From Oopsacas minuta (lineage: Eukaryota; Porifera; Hexactinellida; Lyssacinosida; Leucopsacidae): 64,000 bases of DNA. The DNA lies in NCBI GenBank assembly GCA_024704765.1, contig JAKMXF010000354.1, positions 310,690 through 374,689 on the forward strand. The letters are read 5' to 3'. This document shows, one piece after another, positions 30,401-43,300 of the stretch (position 1 is the first letter of the stretch; each line of letters begins with the position of its first letter). Made by a program: the position numbers and the translations under genes. Under the pieces are notes generated by a model. The model had not been told where the DNA came from. It saw only the letters and a list, made by a program, of their open reading frames with translations, and made no database searches.

Positions 30401-33400
30401 TTTCTACTTCGAGTGGAGTAGAATGTTTACTGAGCTACGAATCAAACGAAGGGATTACATTTCTGCCTCCACCAGGAAACCCACAGAGTGTGAGTTTTGA
30501 ATATCTGAATTCTGTATCAATTTTAATCAGTATATTCAATGGACAAAATTTTTCACTACCAGCAACTATCTATACTATCCCTTTTCAAGCACTGAGGTTA
30601 AGAGTGTTCGGAAGTAATACAGAATTTTGTCCGTCAGGAAACCAAGATTTTCCTCCCTTCTTTGTGCGGACCTTCACATCCAACTACTCGATTGTTGATA
30701 TGGCTAATATGAACAATCTCACTTGTGAAATTTCGAGTGACTATTTTTGCACATCGGTCAGCAACACAGAAAACATTATTCTCCCCATTATCCCAGGCTT
30801 TGATTCACTCATCAGGGTAGAGTTTGATGGTTCGCAACAGAATTCATTTAACATCATTCCAGGAGAAGACCACAACCTATTTTCAATATTGGATTTTCCA
30901 TTTTTCATAGACGTAGGTGAGGCGAATTCACAATCAACTCTAGATTCAGTAAACAATATTAAAGTAGATTGGGACGTGAAATTCTTTTGTGCGCCAGGAT
31001 CTTACATATATATTGAAGCTGTCGGGTATTCAATACTCAGTGAAGGTCCAATTCAAAGGAGGAGGAGAGGTGGATCAGTAATACCAGATCACATCAGCCC
31101 TCCAATGCCTTGTGATATCGGTACATACACACTGGTAAACCTAACTTTCGACACCGATTATCAAATTTCAGGAAATGTGTTCTATAATTCAACGGCACAA
31201 TTCTTTCAAACATGCCCTGTGATCAACTTTTATTTTCCACCAATAGTAACGCCTCCTCTACTTGAAGATATTAATGTCATAGATTTTTCAACCATTCAAG
31301 TATTTTGGAAACCCATTCAACAAGTAACGTCTTATACCCTCCTGGCTTACCCATCAAATGCGTTCACAATAATAGAATCAATAGGAGATACATTCTCAGA
31401 ATCTAATTACACAGTAGATTCCATAAGTGCTAGTTCCTACGAAAATCCTCCACAATTCTTTCAAATGTGTTTCGATTCAAGTCCAAACCTTACCTGCTCT
31501 AAAGCTACATCAAATGAATTGAATGCAATCATTACAGTTATTCCCGGCTATGAATATGAACTAGCAATTGCTTACGAAGTGATGGGGGTGATGCAAATCA
31601 CGTTATCCAGACCGTATAGACCATCATTTTCCCTTGAAGAATTAATCTACGTATCTGGGTTCGATTCTATTCTGTCATATTACTATAGAAGCACATTATG
31701 TACACCTCTAGCTAGAACAGTGTATTACTATTTTAATGAAGGAAATGGTAATCCTCAATTCCCAGTCAACCAATGTACTGACAACGAATATGCAATTAAT
31801 GCAAGTGATTTTCTGAGCCATGACCTTACACCTCGAGTAACATTTATATTTCCATTTATGGATGTCATTGCACCTGGACGCAATATAACCTCGCCACCAG
31901 CGAATCTAGCTGTCACAATAGATATATCATTTTACTTCGTACCAATCAGCGCTTCACCAATGATAACCAACGTAATTCTACCAGCTGATTCAAATTCAGA
32001 TGTCTATCAAGTCTACTGGAACCTTCCAGGAGCAAATCTACCTAATTCTCATGAGTTTGAAACCTTTGTGTTATACGTATTTCCGAAATATAGGGAGTTA
32101 GACACCATACCATTGGCTATTCCTTGTCCTAGTAACTACACTGAGGATGTATTCGAATCAATAAGTATAACTATAGATTATGGACAGATACAGTGCCCCC
32201 CACCTCCTGATGAGACATACTTCTGCAGAGAGTACTCCACTAATTCAGGAGAGATACAACTCTATACTTTCTTAGATTATGATTTATTAGCAGAAGCTAG
32301 ATACATAGGAGGGCTACGTGTTCATCATTTAGACTACAGGTACCCAATTGGAGCAGCTCAAAATATATCGTTATTGGATGTAACTACCCAACCGACTCCC
32401 AATTCAATCATTTTTACATGGAACTCACTGGTATCTTTCTGCGACCATAGTAGTTTCATTTTCGGAGATGTAATAGCACCATTATCAAATGCAGTGCAAT
32501 GCTCTGATGGTATATATGAATTAGGATCATTAGCACCTAATACCACCTATGACTATGTATATATATTCCAATTCAATGTGTCTGATATCCAGCCTGGAAT
32601 AGAGAGCTGTATATTAAGTCCAATTTCCCCTGGAACTCCAGTCACTACAACTTCATTCTGTACACCCATAAATCCTTGTGGATCAGTGGGTGTATGCTCA
32701 GAAGGTTTTAAAAACAGTTCTTATCATTGTGAGTGTAGTATTGGGTATGGATTTGATGGTAACACTTGTTTAGACATAAACGAATGTTTAATGATGCCTA
32801 GTGCATGCACAAATGGAGCTTGTCTCAACAACCTGGGTAGTTTCACGTGTACATGCTTTCAAGGTTACTCCAAGCTACTTGACACTCTCTGTATCAACAT
32901 AGATGAATGTCAAATACAATCCACCTGTGTTAACGGTAATTGCACTGATCTGCTTCCTCCAGAATTCTACCGATGTGATTGTAATGCAGGATTTGAAGGA
33001 TTGAGCTGTACAATCCCAATTGGGACTCCAACCTGTCCTTCTATTAGTGAAGTAACTACTCTCAGCATTAATAACGTTACATTCCCTGTCACGGAATACG
33101 GAGTTATTTCTATCGTGCCTTGCTCCCAATTAGACACTACGTTGTTTGGTAATATTACAAGACAATGTCTTGATACAGGTGAATGGGGACCAATTAACGT
33201 TGATAATTGTCAGAGAAGTATATTCGTTGCAGCGGAGGAGCTAACAAGCGAAAGTGAGACTCGTATCTTGACTCCGATGGAGAGTGTCACACTCACAGAA
33301 ACCTTAGTTACTGCTACACAGGAGAGTATGGGGATTCTGTTCCCAGGAGAAATATCAGTTGCAGCTGTGGGGGTTAGTGCTATTACAGAATCGTTAGCTA

Positions 33401-35328
33401 ATCTGAGTGGAGATGCACTGAGAGAGAATCTGGAGATGATTCAGACGAGCGTAGTAGAGATAACGTCTAATGTCCTTAGGATAGAGAACTCTGCTGCTTT
33501 TGATTCAACCACGCAATCAGAGGCACAGACATATGTAAACAATCTGGTAGATGGAATTCAAAATCTCGGTATTCTAATCGGAAGCGTTGCGGAGGAGAAT
33601 GCTACCATAGTGATAGAAATAGAACAACCAACTGTAGCACTAATCGTAACGTTAGAACGGGGCAGGGTAGAACCATTGGTACTAGGTTCTAATCTCTCCA
33701 TGCCTGTTGGGGACAATACTTCTGCTGTGATGGCTGCTCAAACTTCTGTAGTAATTCCTGCTTCTATATTCCCATTGGATGAGACCATAGCTGTGAGTGT
33801 AGCTCTCTTCTCAACTATTCAAGAATTGGTTAGTGACGTATTTGTTAATGATACCAGTGAGCCAGGGAGTAATCTGGTGGTGGAAGACATTCTGGCTAGT
33901 GCAATAACTAGCATCAATCTATTCACGAGAGATGGGGTTCGTATCACTGTGTTGACAGATGAAATATCTATAACATATGTTCTCAATTCAACTGAGATAG
34001 AAAGAAATTCAGGACCAGGAACACAAACACGAATAAGGTGTGCATCTGCACGCGTTTTGTCAGAAGGCTGGGGCTTCCAATATGTCACTCTGGCCAATAG
34101 TGATGACGTGCCTTCCGAACCTGCTATATGTGTCGCCACACATTTGACACATTTCGGTGTTCTGGTATCAGTGACGACAATACCACTGACAGATGCAGAG
34201 AAACTCGCTTTGGAAATTTTAACATACATAACCTGTGGTCTATCCATTATAGCTCTCATATTCTCAATCATTGCTTATCTAATTGTTTGGTGGAAAACCA
34301 GGAACAGACAAGAAGGTCCATTCAAGAAAGATGCAACAATCCTACATCTCAATTTCGCCGTTTCACTGCTGCTCGCTCTGACATTCTTTCTCCTCTCAGA
34401 CGCAGCTTATAGCAATGAGGGTGCTTGCAAAGCTTTTACAATTTTTCAGTACTACTTCTGGCTTTCTGTTTTCACTTCTTCCCTATCCATAGGAATCTAC
34501 CTCTTGATCAAGATATTCGCTTGGTCCAGTCAGCGACGCTTTTGGTTTTACTTGGTACTACTCAGCTGGACTCTCCCCCTCCCTCTGATTATAATCACTC
34601 CAGCAGCAGCACGGGATAACCTCATTAACACGAGTGAAGGAGTTTGCTGGTTCAGCAAGGAGCCTTCATACTCAAATCTAGCATTCATTGTACCTATGCT
34701 GGTAATCACTATTACTAATCTAGTTATACTGATTATAACAACAGTCGTTCTGTTCAGGATATCAAAGGGAAACAAGAGCATCTTCCCACAGATAAAAGAA
34801 GTTCTGATAGCTACTTTCATTCTAGCACCAATCCTTGGTCTACCCTGGTTATTCTCTATAATAGCTACTGCACCTACATCAGCTGTTGCATTTATATTCA
34901 CAATTATACTGGGACTACAAGGTGTTTTATTCGCTATACTCTATCCACTGAGAACTAAAGAAGTGATTGATTATGTTTTCAGATGTAGATCTCCAGCCAG
35001 TACTGCTATTAATAAAATGGTATCAACCACCTCTGGTAATACTCGTAACCCTCCCTCTGCACTCAAGTTCAAGATCAATAGGGCAGCTAACAGTGTAAGC
35101 AAGTCTACCTCAGTCACTAAATCAAAGACAGACGAAATTTCTGAATTCAACAGCCAGGATATTCGTATGGAAGCCCCCCGAAGTCCCAAAGTACTAACCT
35201 CAAATGAAGCTAGAGTACCATCACCAGAACCTTACTACATAGCCTCCTTTCCTGAGGATGGGGGTACAAAATCTGTCTCCCCGCCCCCATATGGGCAACT
35301 AGGTGATGAGAATGAAACTCGTGTTTAG
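27459..35328 (+). CDS. Giant adhesion GPCR B, paralogue of A, with split start codon
   Basis: The big exon (28033-35328) opens with a signal-peptide-like frame but has no ATG before residue 26. A splice acceptor (TTTACAG) ends at 28032, and an upstream ATG at 27459-27461 is followed directly by the donor GTGAGT. Joining them gives MGKLRIITIACLLLIQ, a good signal peptide in phase, and 2,432 residues. Domains match GPCR A: five FN3-like/cysteine units, RRRRGG at about 1009, three EGF modules (about 1543-1663), GPS (CVATHLTHFGVLV, about 2038) and 7TM (about 2057-2317). The tail has a PPPY motif and ends in ETRV, a class I PDZ ligand absent from paralogue A. The start exon is inferred from junction logic. 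Confidence 0.88.
29317..29406 (+). repeat. Three perfect 30-bp coding repeats (GNETNIPLPK) in GPCR B
   Basis: Three identical 30-bp copies encode GNETNIPLPK, each with an N-glycosylation sequon (NET). Perfect identity suggests very recent expansion. The corresponding place in GPCR A has no such tract. Confidence 0.95.
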
Positions 35329-36120
35329 TTATATTTAGCAGTCAGTTTTTGTATATGTTTACAAGAAATTGGTTAGCCTGATGCATTGAATGCTATGATA
35401 TATGTATATTATGTGGTAATATTCTTCCCCCATTATACTTGTGTTATAATATGTGATCCTCAAATTATTTATCCAGGGCCATAAATTATAATGCTATGTC
35501 CATGCTTCTGTTTGACAGAAATTGAAACAAAAGTATACTACTACGCACACATATTCAAGTTTCTGAAATAAATTTATTGCTCAACCGAATTTGGACAACC
35601 AAATATGCACGTAAGTATTTGTTTGCTAACCGAATGGACCCCAGGACACACTTTAAGAAGCACTGTGTTAGATAATTGATTGGGGTTCATACAGAATTTG
35701 CTGGAGGGGCGTAATAATTTAACCATATGTATAGAGGGTGTTATATAGGAAAATTATATCTAGGACCCTAGGGTCCTGCATCATTCTCAGGACCTTAGGG
35801 TCCTAGAGTGTAATTTCGCTCTAGGACCCTATATTTAGTGTATTTTAAAACTCATTATATCAGTCTAGTATATTTTGATTTTGATTTGTTTCAAACAGGG
35901 TCCCAGAAATAATGTTAGGACCCTAGGACCCTAGGGTCCTGAGAATAACCCCTCGTATTATATATACGTATATAGATATAGATATAGATATATTCAGAGA
36001 TTTTCGATATATTACATAAAATTTCTAAAATTAGGTATCATTTTGCCTGGAAATGATACTACTGTATGCTGAATAGAATAAACAAAAACACAAATTCAAT
36101 AATTCTCTCAATAAATCTGG
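35329..36120. other. Convergent 3' spacer between GPCR B and ITPA
   Basis: Contains the 3' UTRs of two convergent genes. A palindromic GGACCCTAGGGTCC element (listed separately) and a TATAGA-type simple repeat at about 35955-36000 are present. No gene is seen. Confidence 0.5.
35734..35954. mobile_element. Palindromic AGGACCCTAGGGTCCT element (MITE-like)
   Basis: The palindrome GGACCCTAGGGTCC and variants occur about five times in 220 bp. The ends GAGGGTGTTAT and ATAACCCCTC form near-perfect short inverted termini. GC-rich palindromes stand out against the AT-rich surroundings. Family unknown. Confidence 0.6.
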
Positions 36121-36693
36121 TTACTGTAAATGCTGTTTTAACAAAGTAAGAGCTTTAGAACGATGTGAAATAGCGTTTTTAGAATCTCCATCTAGTTCAG
36201 CAAATGTTCTTGAATAACCAATTGGTTTGAAGATTGGGTCCCAGCCAAATTTATTATCCCCAGCAGCAGGTACAATGGTACCATCAATCCTTCCTCTGAA
36301 CAACATGATCTCGTCTCCTTCTTTCCCAGAGTGAAAGGAAAATGTACATAAAGCATAAGCTGATTTATCTTCAAACCCTGCCAACATTTTATTAAGGCCG
36401 TCATGTCCAAGTTTATCTAGAAACCATTTTATATACGGACCGGGTAGACCGTTGAGAGCGTTGAAACAAAGACAAGTGTCCTCAATTATGACGGGACCTT
36501 TAACCTTCTCCATGGCTATCTTACACTTCTGAATTGATATTTCATCTGGTTCTCCCTGGAATTCAGGTAGATCTAGCTTAACCGAAACAAGTTTCCAAGG
36601 CAAATCTTCTCCGAATATTGCAATCGCTTCTCTGAGCTTTCCAGGATTTCCAGTTACAAATGTCAATAATTTTCTTGCTCCTACACTCGCCAT
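36121..36693 (-). CDS. ITPA: Inosine triphosphate pyrophosphatase
   Basis: A complete intronless gene of 190 residues (human ITPA has 194). Start: ATG at 36691-36693; the frame is open one codon further upstream but with TTG. Family motifs are all present: [62 protein letters not shown] and ISHRSKA. The enzyme hydrolyses ITP, dITP and XTP to monophosphates in the cytosol and so cleans the nucleotide pool. It lies just downstream of UPF2 on the same strand. Confidence 0.95.
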   Translation of the reverse strand: MASVGARKLLTFVTGNPGKLREAIAIFGEDLPWKLVSVKLDLPEFQGEPDEISIQKCKIAMEKVKGPVIIEDTCLCFNALNGLPGPYIKWFLDKLGHDGLNKMLAGFEDKSAYALCTFSFHSGKEGDEIMLFRGRIDGTIVPAAGDNKFGWDPIFKPIGYSRTFAELDGDSKNAISHRSKALTLLKQHLQ

Positions 36694-36732
36694 CAATAGG
36701 CTATCGTATTATTCGTATGTAAAATAGTATTG

Positions 36733-36906
36733 CAGTCAACTCTCAGTAGTATATAGAAGCTCAAGACACCGCGACGATTACTTCGATTTAACCGATTAAC
36801 TTTATGTTAATTTGATTTGTATACTTTGGTCTTTGGCCATATTTGTACAATTTAAGACTTTGATAGTTCGATTAAGCGAGTATTTCAATAAGATGGGAGT
36901 TGGCTG
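36733..36906. mobile_element. Small CAGT-ended MITE
   Basis: The left end CAGTCAACTCTC and right end GGGAGTTGGCTG form short inverted termini, with TA on the right flank. The internal segment ACTTCGATTTAACCG resembles the elements at 4502-4640 and 63484-63637. Tigger-like by its ends. Confidence 0.6.
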
Positions 36907-37349
36907 TATATTTATCATACAAGTTACTAATGGAAATATATTCGTGCGGTACTTGTATGTACAATGTCGTGCATACAAGTACGTGCTACAATGTGTGATG
37001 TGGTCACGTGGGTATGCTAGTTGGTTATTAAGAAATGAGCAGATAAAATGGTCCAAAAATTTTGGAATACCACACGTTTTGTATGATTAAATATATCGCT
37101 TATATACATATACGGTAGCTTTAACTGGGAATTGTTATTTGATAAAGCGACCAACATCTTTCTCATTTAACTTCAAATACAAGAGTAAAGATTAATTCAT
37201 ATCATATCTTCTTCCATATATTATCTCCAAAATCCCATAGTGAATAGTTGCTGCTATAAATAATAGTGTGTTAAAATACATATACGAATTAAGATATAAA
37301 TATTAAAGCTTACTCAATAGGAATACAACTTCATAGCAGATGAATTAGA

Positions 37350-40300
37350 TTACTGTAAATCTCCTTTGAATCTACTCTGATTCTTAATTCTGTATCCTTC
37401 TTGAGAATTAAATCTTTTACCTCTTTGTCGTTTCTGCTGTTGCCTTTCTTTCTCCATTTCAGCTTGCTGCATAGCTATGAAGTTTATTAATGACTTATTC
37501 TAACATGTATTAGCTATACATTTCTATCTCCTCCCAACACAAACCAGTTGAGTATTCGGAGGATTTAAATTCGATTTTAAAATGTACAAACACTCACCTT
37601 GGTAGTCTTCTTCGTTTCTCCTCTTTTCATAACTGAGTATCATTTCTTTCATCTTCTCATGTTCTGTCTTCTCAGCCTAAATATCAAGAGAAACAAAGTC
37701 ACAACAACGCAATATTCTTCTACAGGTTCTATTAATTCGTATATATTAACATAATACCATTATAGTCTTAAGTATAAACTAATTATTAGATCACCTGTCT
37801 CTGCTGCTTAATAGAAGCTGCTAAGGTATCTGTTGCTGGGATTTTCAGCTCTTTATACTAAAAACCGAGGTATTTTGTAAGAACATGAATAAGTATCACA
37901 ATATTTTATAATTATGAACTGTATAATACTTGTGACTTGTGTCCTTTCTTCATCATTAGTGTGAATGTCAAATGCTCTTCCTCTTTATGTTCTGTATCCC
38001 CACCTGAATAATACATCGTAAATACTGAGTAGTACCAGTACAGGAAGTATGTATTTAATTAAAGTACCTGGTTTGAAGTTAGATCCTTTCAGCTTCATAG
38101 GAATAGCAATATCAGCAACTGGAATCTTTGTAGCATCAGATCTTCTCCCCTAAAATAGAGTAACCTTCAATCTATAATATATATTTAATATTAGCTTAAC
38201 CAGTAAATAGAATTCGGTTAGTACATACTTTTCTATTATCACTTAATTATTGTCTATAGTGGAATCTCCCTAAACGGACACTCCGAGAAGCGGACAATCC
38301 TGTACAACGGACAAACCTCCTGGAACGGAATGAATTAGCAATCATATATGTAATACTTTACCAGTCTCCGAGAAGCGGACAACTCCCTAAAATGGACAGA
38401 AGCGATGCCCCCAACGTATGTTATTTGGGGACTCTACTGTAATCCTATAGGGTACCTCTTATCCGAGTTTACTGTATATAATATGAGAAATAACCTGTAT
38501 GTCATCTGACATAGCCTTATCTAATGCATTAATGAACTCGTCATCTTCAAGACAGGTTATATGTTTAATCCCACCAGATAGAACAACCTAAGAAATATCA
38601 AAATAATTATGGTCTGTAATCTATGCCAAATAAATGGGAACATTAAATTACATCATCTTGGTAGTCCTCTTGGTTATCAGATGGTGATGTATCCTCATCT
38701 GAATCCTAAAGTGATCACGTTATGGAATTAGGAGACATATCATATGTATAAACTACTCTCTACAATCTACATGACTAACAAATGACAGAAATATTCATTG
38801 GATATGTATTGATGACGTTGGTTGGAAACTGTTTGAGTTCCATTATCAACAATCAAATAATTAATTAAATACACTCCATTTCGAGTCAATTTTTCACTGT
38901 ACTTTATCTTGAAATGTATAAGACTCATTTCAAATCAACTACATGCTATACTGGAATGAAGATTTTATCAAAATTAGCAAATTACAAGTTCATCCTGAAG
39001 TTCCTCTGTGCCAGGTTTCTCCTTACTCTTATTACTAGTACGATAGTACTCGTCATCCTCTTCATCTGACAGAGATTGTTTATTACTCACATTAGTAACA
39101 CCGTTAGTAGGTTGGACACTAGCATCTGAGCTAGAAGTTAGAAATCCTATACACAATAACATTATACGTAAGTTAATAAAAGATATCGTTAATACAATTA
39201 TGTAATAATAATACTATATGCTAAATCTAGCATAACATGTGCTTACTGAGAGTTTTATCAAACTGAGATTCCAGCTCTAAAGCAGCTTTCTGCGCTTCTT
39301 CGTAACTCTCATAATAGAAAATATCAGGTCTCAAACTCTCCATCATGTCAGTAACACTAAACTCTATTAGAATTGGTAGTGGTCGTTTCTTCATCCAAAC
39401 ATAACACTATAAACAAATGAAAATAGAAGATATTCAGTCGTGTATTACGTAGTTTACGATTCAGCGTATAGTCTCATTCAGCTGAATATTTACCTGAAAG
39501 AATATAAAGAAGTTATCAAGCTTTTTCCTGCTACTTCCGTGATCAAAGTATTGTCCACAAGTCTCCAGCAGAGTGCAAATTATTCTAATACGGAAGTAAT
39601 TGTCATTCGGATCCAGGGAAGATGGATCTAGAAATAATTATGTAACTATAATTGGGCACAAAAAAAGAGTGAATTTCTTACTCTCAGGGGAACTCGTAAA
39701 TCCGAAGTTTAAAAACATGTACAGAGTGCGAAATATAACACTAGCTTCTACTAGATTGTAGTTGTATAACTCTCCTAGGAATTTTACTGTAGAGAGTCTC
39801 TGTTGATTCATTGTAGGGTCATTTACCTCCATTCCAAGTCGGATTTCCTCCAAGACATTATCTACAACTCTAATTCCTACTTCTTCCTATAAAGTGTAAA
39901 ATATCAATATACGTATATGACAGAAATATAATACAATTAAATAACCTGATACGCTACCAATCCTCCAATCAGATCAGCTAGCCATAGAACGTTGTTATAC
40001 TTCACTTTCCAAGATCTGCTAAGTGCTCTCACGGCAAACTCGAATACCTAAAATTTAGAACACATAAATAAACTAAATGTAGATATTTATTATAAAACAG
40101 AATGAAATTTACATTTTCGTCTTTCCAATTTAGTTTCCTCATCTGCTTTAACACCTACATATCATAGCAACCAGATAATAATATAGAATGTTAAATATTC
40201 CATAAATCACATACCTTGTCTTTATTGAGTTTATTCATATCCTTATACAGAATTTTTTCAATATATAAAAATAGTGGACAGATATCTTTCTCTACTCGCT

Positions 40301-43300
40301 ATAGGACAATTGAATTAAATATAATCATAAGGTGTAAGCTGTAATAGCTTATACCTTAGATTGTTCAGACGGCACTGTATAGTAGAACGCATTCTCTATC
40401 ATGTTGTCGTAGTGGGCATCTAGGTGTAGTGAACTCTTGTGACGTAGCATAATGTCCTACATAGAATCAGAAAATAATACAATTATTTATAAAAAATAGT
40501 TTTAATACATACTACAGACCAACAATACTTTAGTCCTAGGTTGTGAGTCAGGAGAGTTATATAGAAACCTTCCACAATTCTCAAGGAGAGAACAAGCCAT
40601 TTCTATGTGATGATAGCTGAAGTCGTGTGTGAGAATCTAAAGATATTAACAACAGGTATATTTGGTACATATGACAGTAATTGTAAGGTAGACGAAATAT
40701 CAAACCGATAGACATTTGAGAGCTTGTGCTTTCTTGCATATTCTGAATTTGGTCAGTTCTCCTAAGCGTAGAGAGATTATCATATTAATGCAGAATTCGG
40801 AACATATAAGTCCTCACACAGTGGCCCAACATCCTCGAATAGGCAATATATTGACCCTCTCAAATCGTTTCGAAACCATCATAATCGTGTTCAGCGGTGT
40901 CGCACGATAATTGATCAAGAATACTCAAATATTGTAAAGGTACGTATTGTATGGCGCATACAAAAGTTCCAGGGTAATGAAAAATAGTCGGCTGTTAACA
41001 GCAAGCATTGTTAATGACGCCTTCTATTTCTTAGGGGTGATTACCTATACCCAAATAATATATTCCATATAGCTAAGAGACATAAAAATACCTATCGACG
41101 ATAATCGCTGTTCTAGGCCACTGCGGCTTATTCTTACCAATAAATCTGACATTCTTTATCTTTGATTCAATATTTATTTGATCTTTTTTACGAACCTACA
41201 AATAATATTATGAACTAATACATACAAGCAAATGGCTGATCGATCAAGTAAAAAATATGAATAACAAAGTTAAGGAACAATACAGCCATTAATACTCACG
41301 TGGTGGTAAAATTCCCTCTCGAGAGAATGAACTATGTCAGGACCAATATCAGGAACACAAGGAGCTAGAATACCAACCAGTCTAGCATAGAATGACAGCA
41401 AATCAAGCCTGGAGAAAATATAATACCGAATTATTTAGATTAGTAATATTATTCTAGGTATAATGGGAATATATAATTGCCTGTTTCTAGGTACTCTGAG
41501 TAGAGTAGATAAGAGCTTCTTCCTGTTGCCTTTGTTATTAAAGTTAGTGATGAACTGAGTAGCAGCAGTGTCGATCAGCTGTCTATTGATGCAATTAGAA
41601 AGATTTGAGAGAAATCCATCAAATGTTGTAACAGATGTAGGAATAGATCCTATAGTCTGTTCTGAAGGAGAAGTAGGAGGATCATCTTCTTCAGATTTCC
41701 CTACAAAATCTTCAATATGAATATTATGATCAGCTGTAGGATTTTAGAATATTTTCATTTGTGTGTGGTTATAAACACATATCATACCTTCTAATATAGA
41801 ATCATCTGTATCCTCACTTTCTCTGATTTCCTGAAGGAGCTTAGCAGGATCTATTACAATAAACACAAGTATAATAGGAAATATAGTACGTGTCTAAAGA
41901 CATATATAAAATGAAAATTATTTATACAAATATACAATCAATCTGTGTATTACTAGTATATATGAAATTTACATAAATTCGTTACCTTCTTCATTAGCAC
42001 TGATATTCTCAGGGAGTGGGAGCTCTGTAGTCCTCGAATTTGAATCGAATAATATCTATGATTGTAAGAGAAGTCAATCTTCCAGAAATAATTGAGACAT
42101 GATATAATTAATAATTGGGGGGAAAAAAATTTTAAGCTGAATAAGAGTTGTGTCAATTAACATAATCGTAAACTCACTCCAGGCATAGAAGCTTTGAGAT
42201 CTGGTAGAGATTCGTAGAAAGAGCGTGCATCCTCATCCATCCATAAGTTAGAACTATCTGTACTCCCTCCCATTGTAGTCAATCCGCAAAATACCTCAAA
42301 TCCTGAATTGGTACCTTCTTCAGTATTCTGTTGATCAGGGAAACTAGGCATCTCCTCATCCAATAGGTCCTATCATATAGACCAGTATATGATTAATTAA
42401 TAAATATAATATGAATAAATATTGTACTGACAGCTAAGCCGGTTAGAAATTGAGAGATCTTATCAAAATTCTTTTGAGATTTCTCAAATTCTTCTCTCTT
42501 ATCTTCTGATATTTCTCCCTTCATCTAGTAAACAAAAATGAAAATCTATAATAACTAATCTCAATTGTCTGTTTGTTTGTATCCAGAAATACGTATCATG
42601 GGGTTTATAGAATTTAAAATCATGAGGGGACGGTACTAAGTACAAGGACAGCAAAGAGGAAATTGTTAGAGAATTTACAACGCCAAGCACAAGAGTCAAA
42701 TGCTCGATTATTAATTAACTCTAAAGTGGGCACTATTTCCATTACTTGTAGAGCATGTTTATTCTTAGCTCCCATCTGTCTTATCTCTTTATGCAAGAAG
42801 TCGAGACGAATCTTTTGAGATACGAAATAGTCTCTGAGTAGAGTTAGAATTTCAGCTTGAGATTCAGCTGGAATTAACTAAACACAAACATCGAAACAAA
42901 ATACTAGAATATCGTGAATATGAAAGATACAATATTTACCTCGGATTTTGGGAAATCCAGATTGTATCTTTGTGAATACAATCTGTAGGAATATACATTT
43001 ATAAACATACATACAAATACAAATAATTAAATAATAACAACATGTTTACATGTATTTCTTTGGTGCAATGCCTGCGATATCTTCTCCCAAGTGTTTGGTG
43101 AAGCTGACTATCACAGGAAGAAATCCTTGAACAAACTGAATACCATTAGTATAAATTATATTATTACAAGAGAGTTGAATAATAAACAAAATCTAACCTT
43201 GTCAGCAATGGTAATATTCTTGAGGATAGTGCCGAGTAGGTTAATCCCTAGATTAGCAGGGAAGATACCAGCTAACGTAATCTAGTTGGAGTTAGCAAGT

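Noticed and set aside
34128-34412. Plus-strand frame overlapping the GPS/7TM of GPCR B in another frame
   Set aside because: Shadow of the conserved receptor frame.
7741-35328. Bacterial contamination as explanation for very long intronless frames
   Set aside because: The products are adhesion GPCRs with GPS and EGF domains, splice sites are present at the start codons, and base composition matches neighbours.
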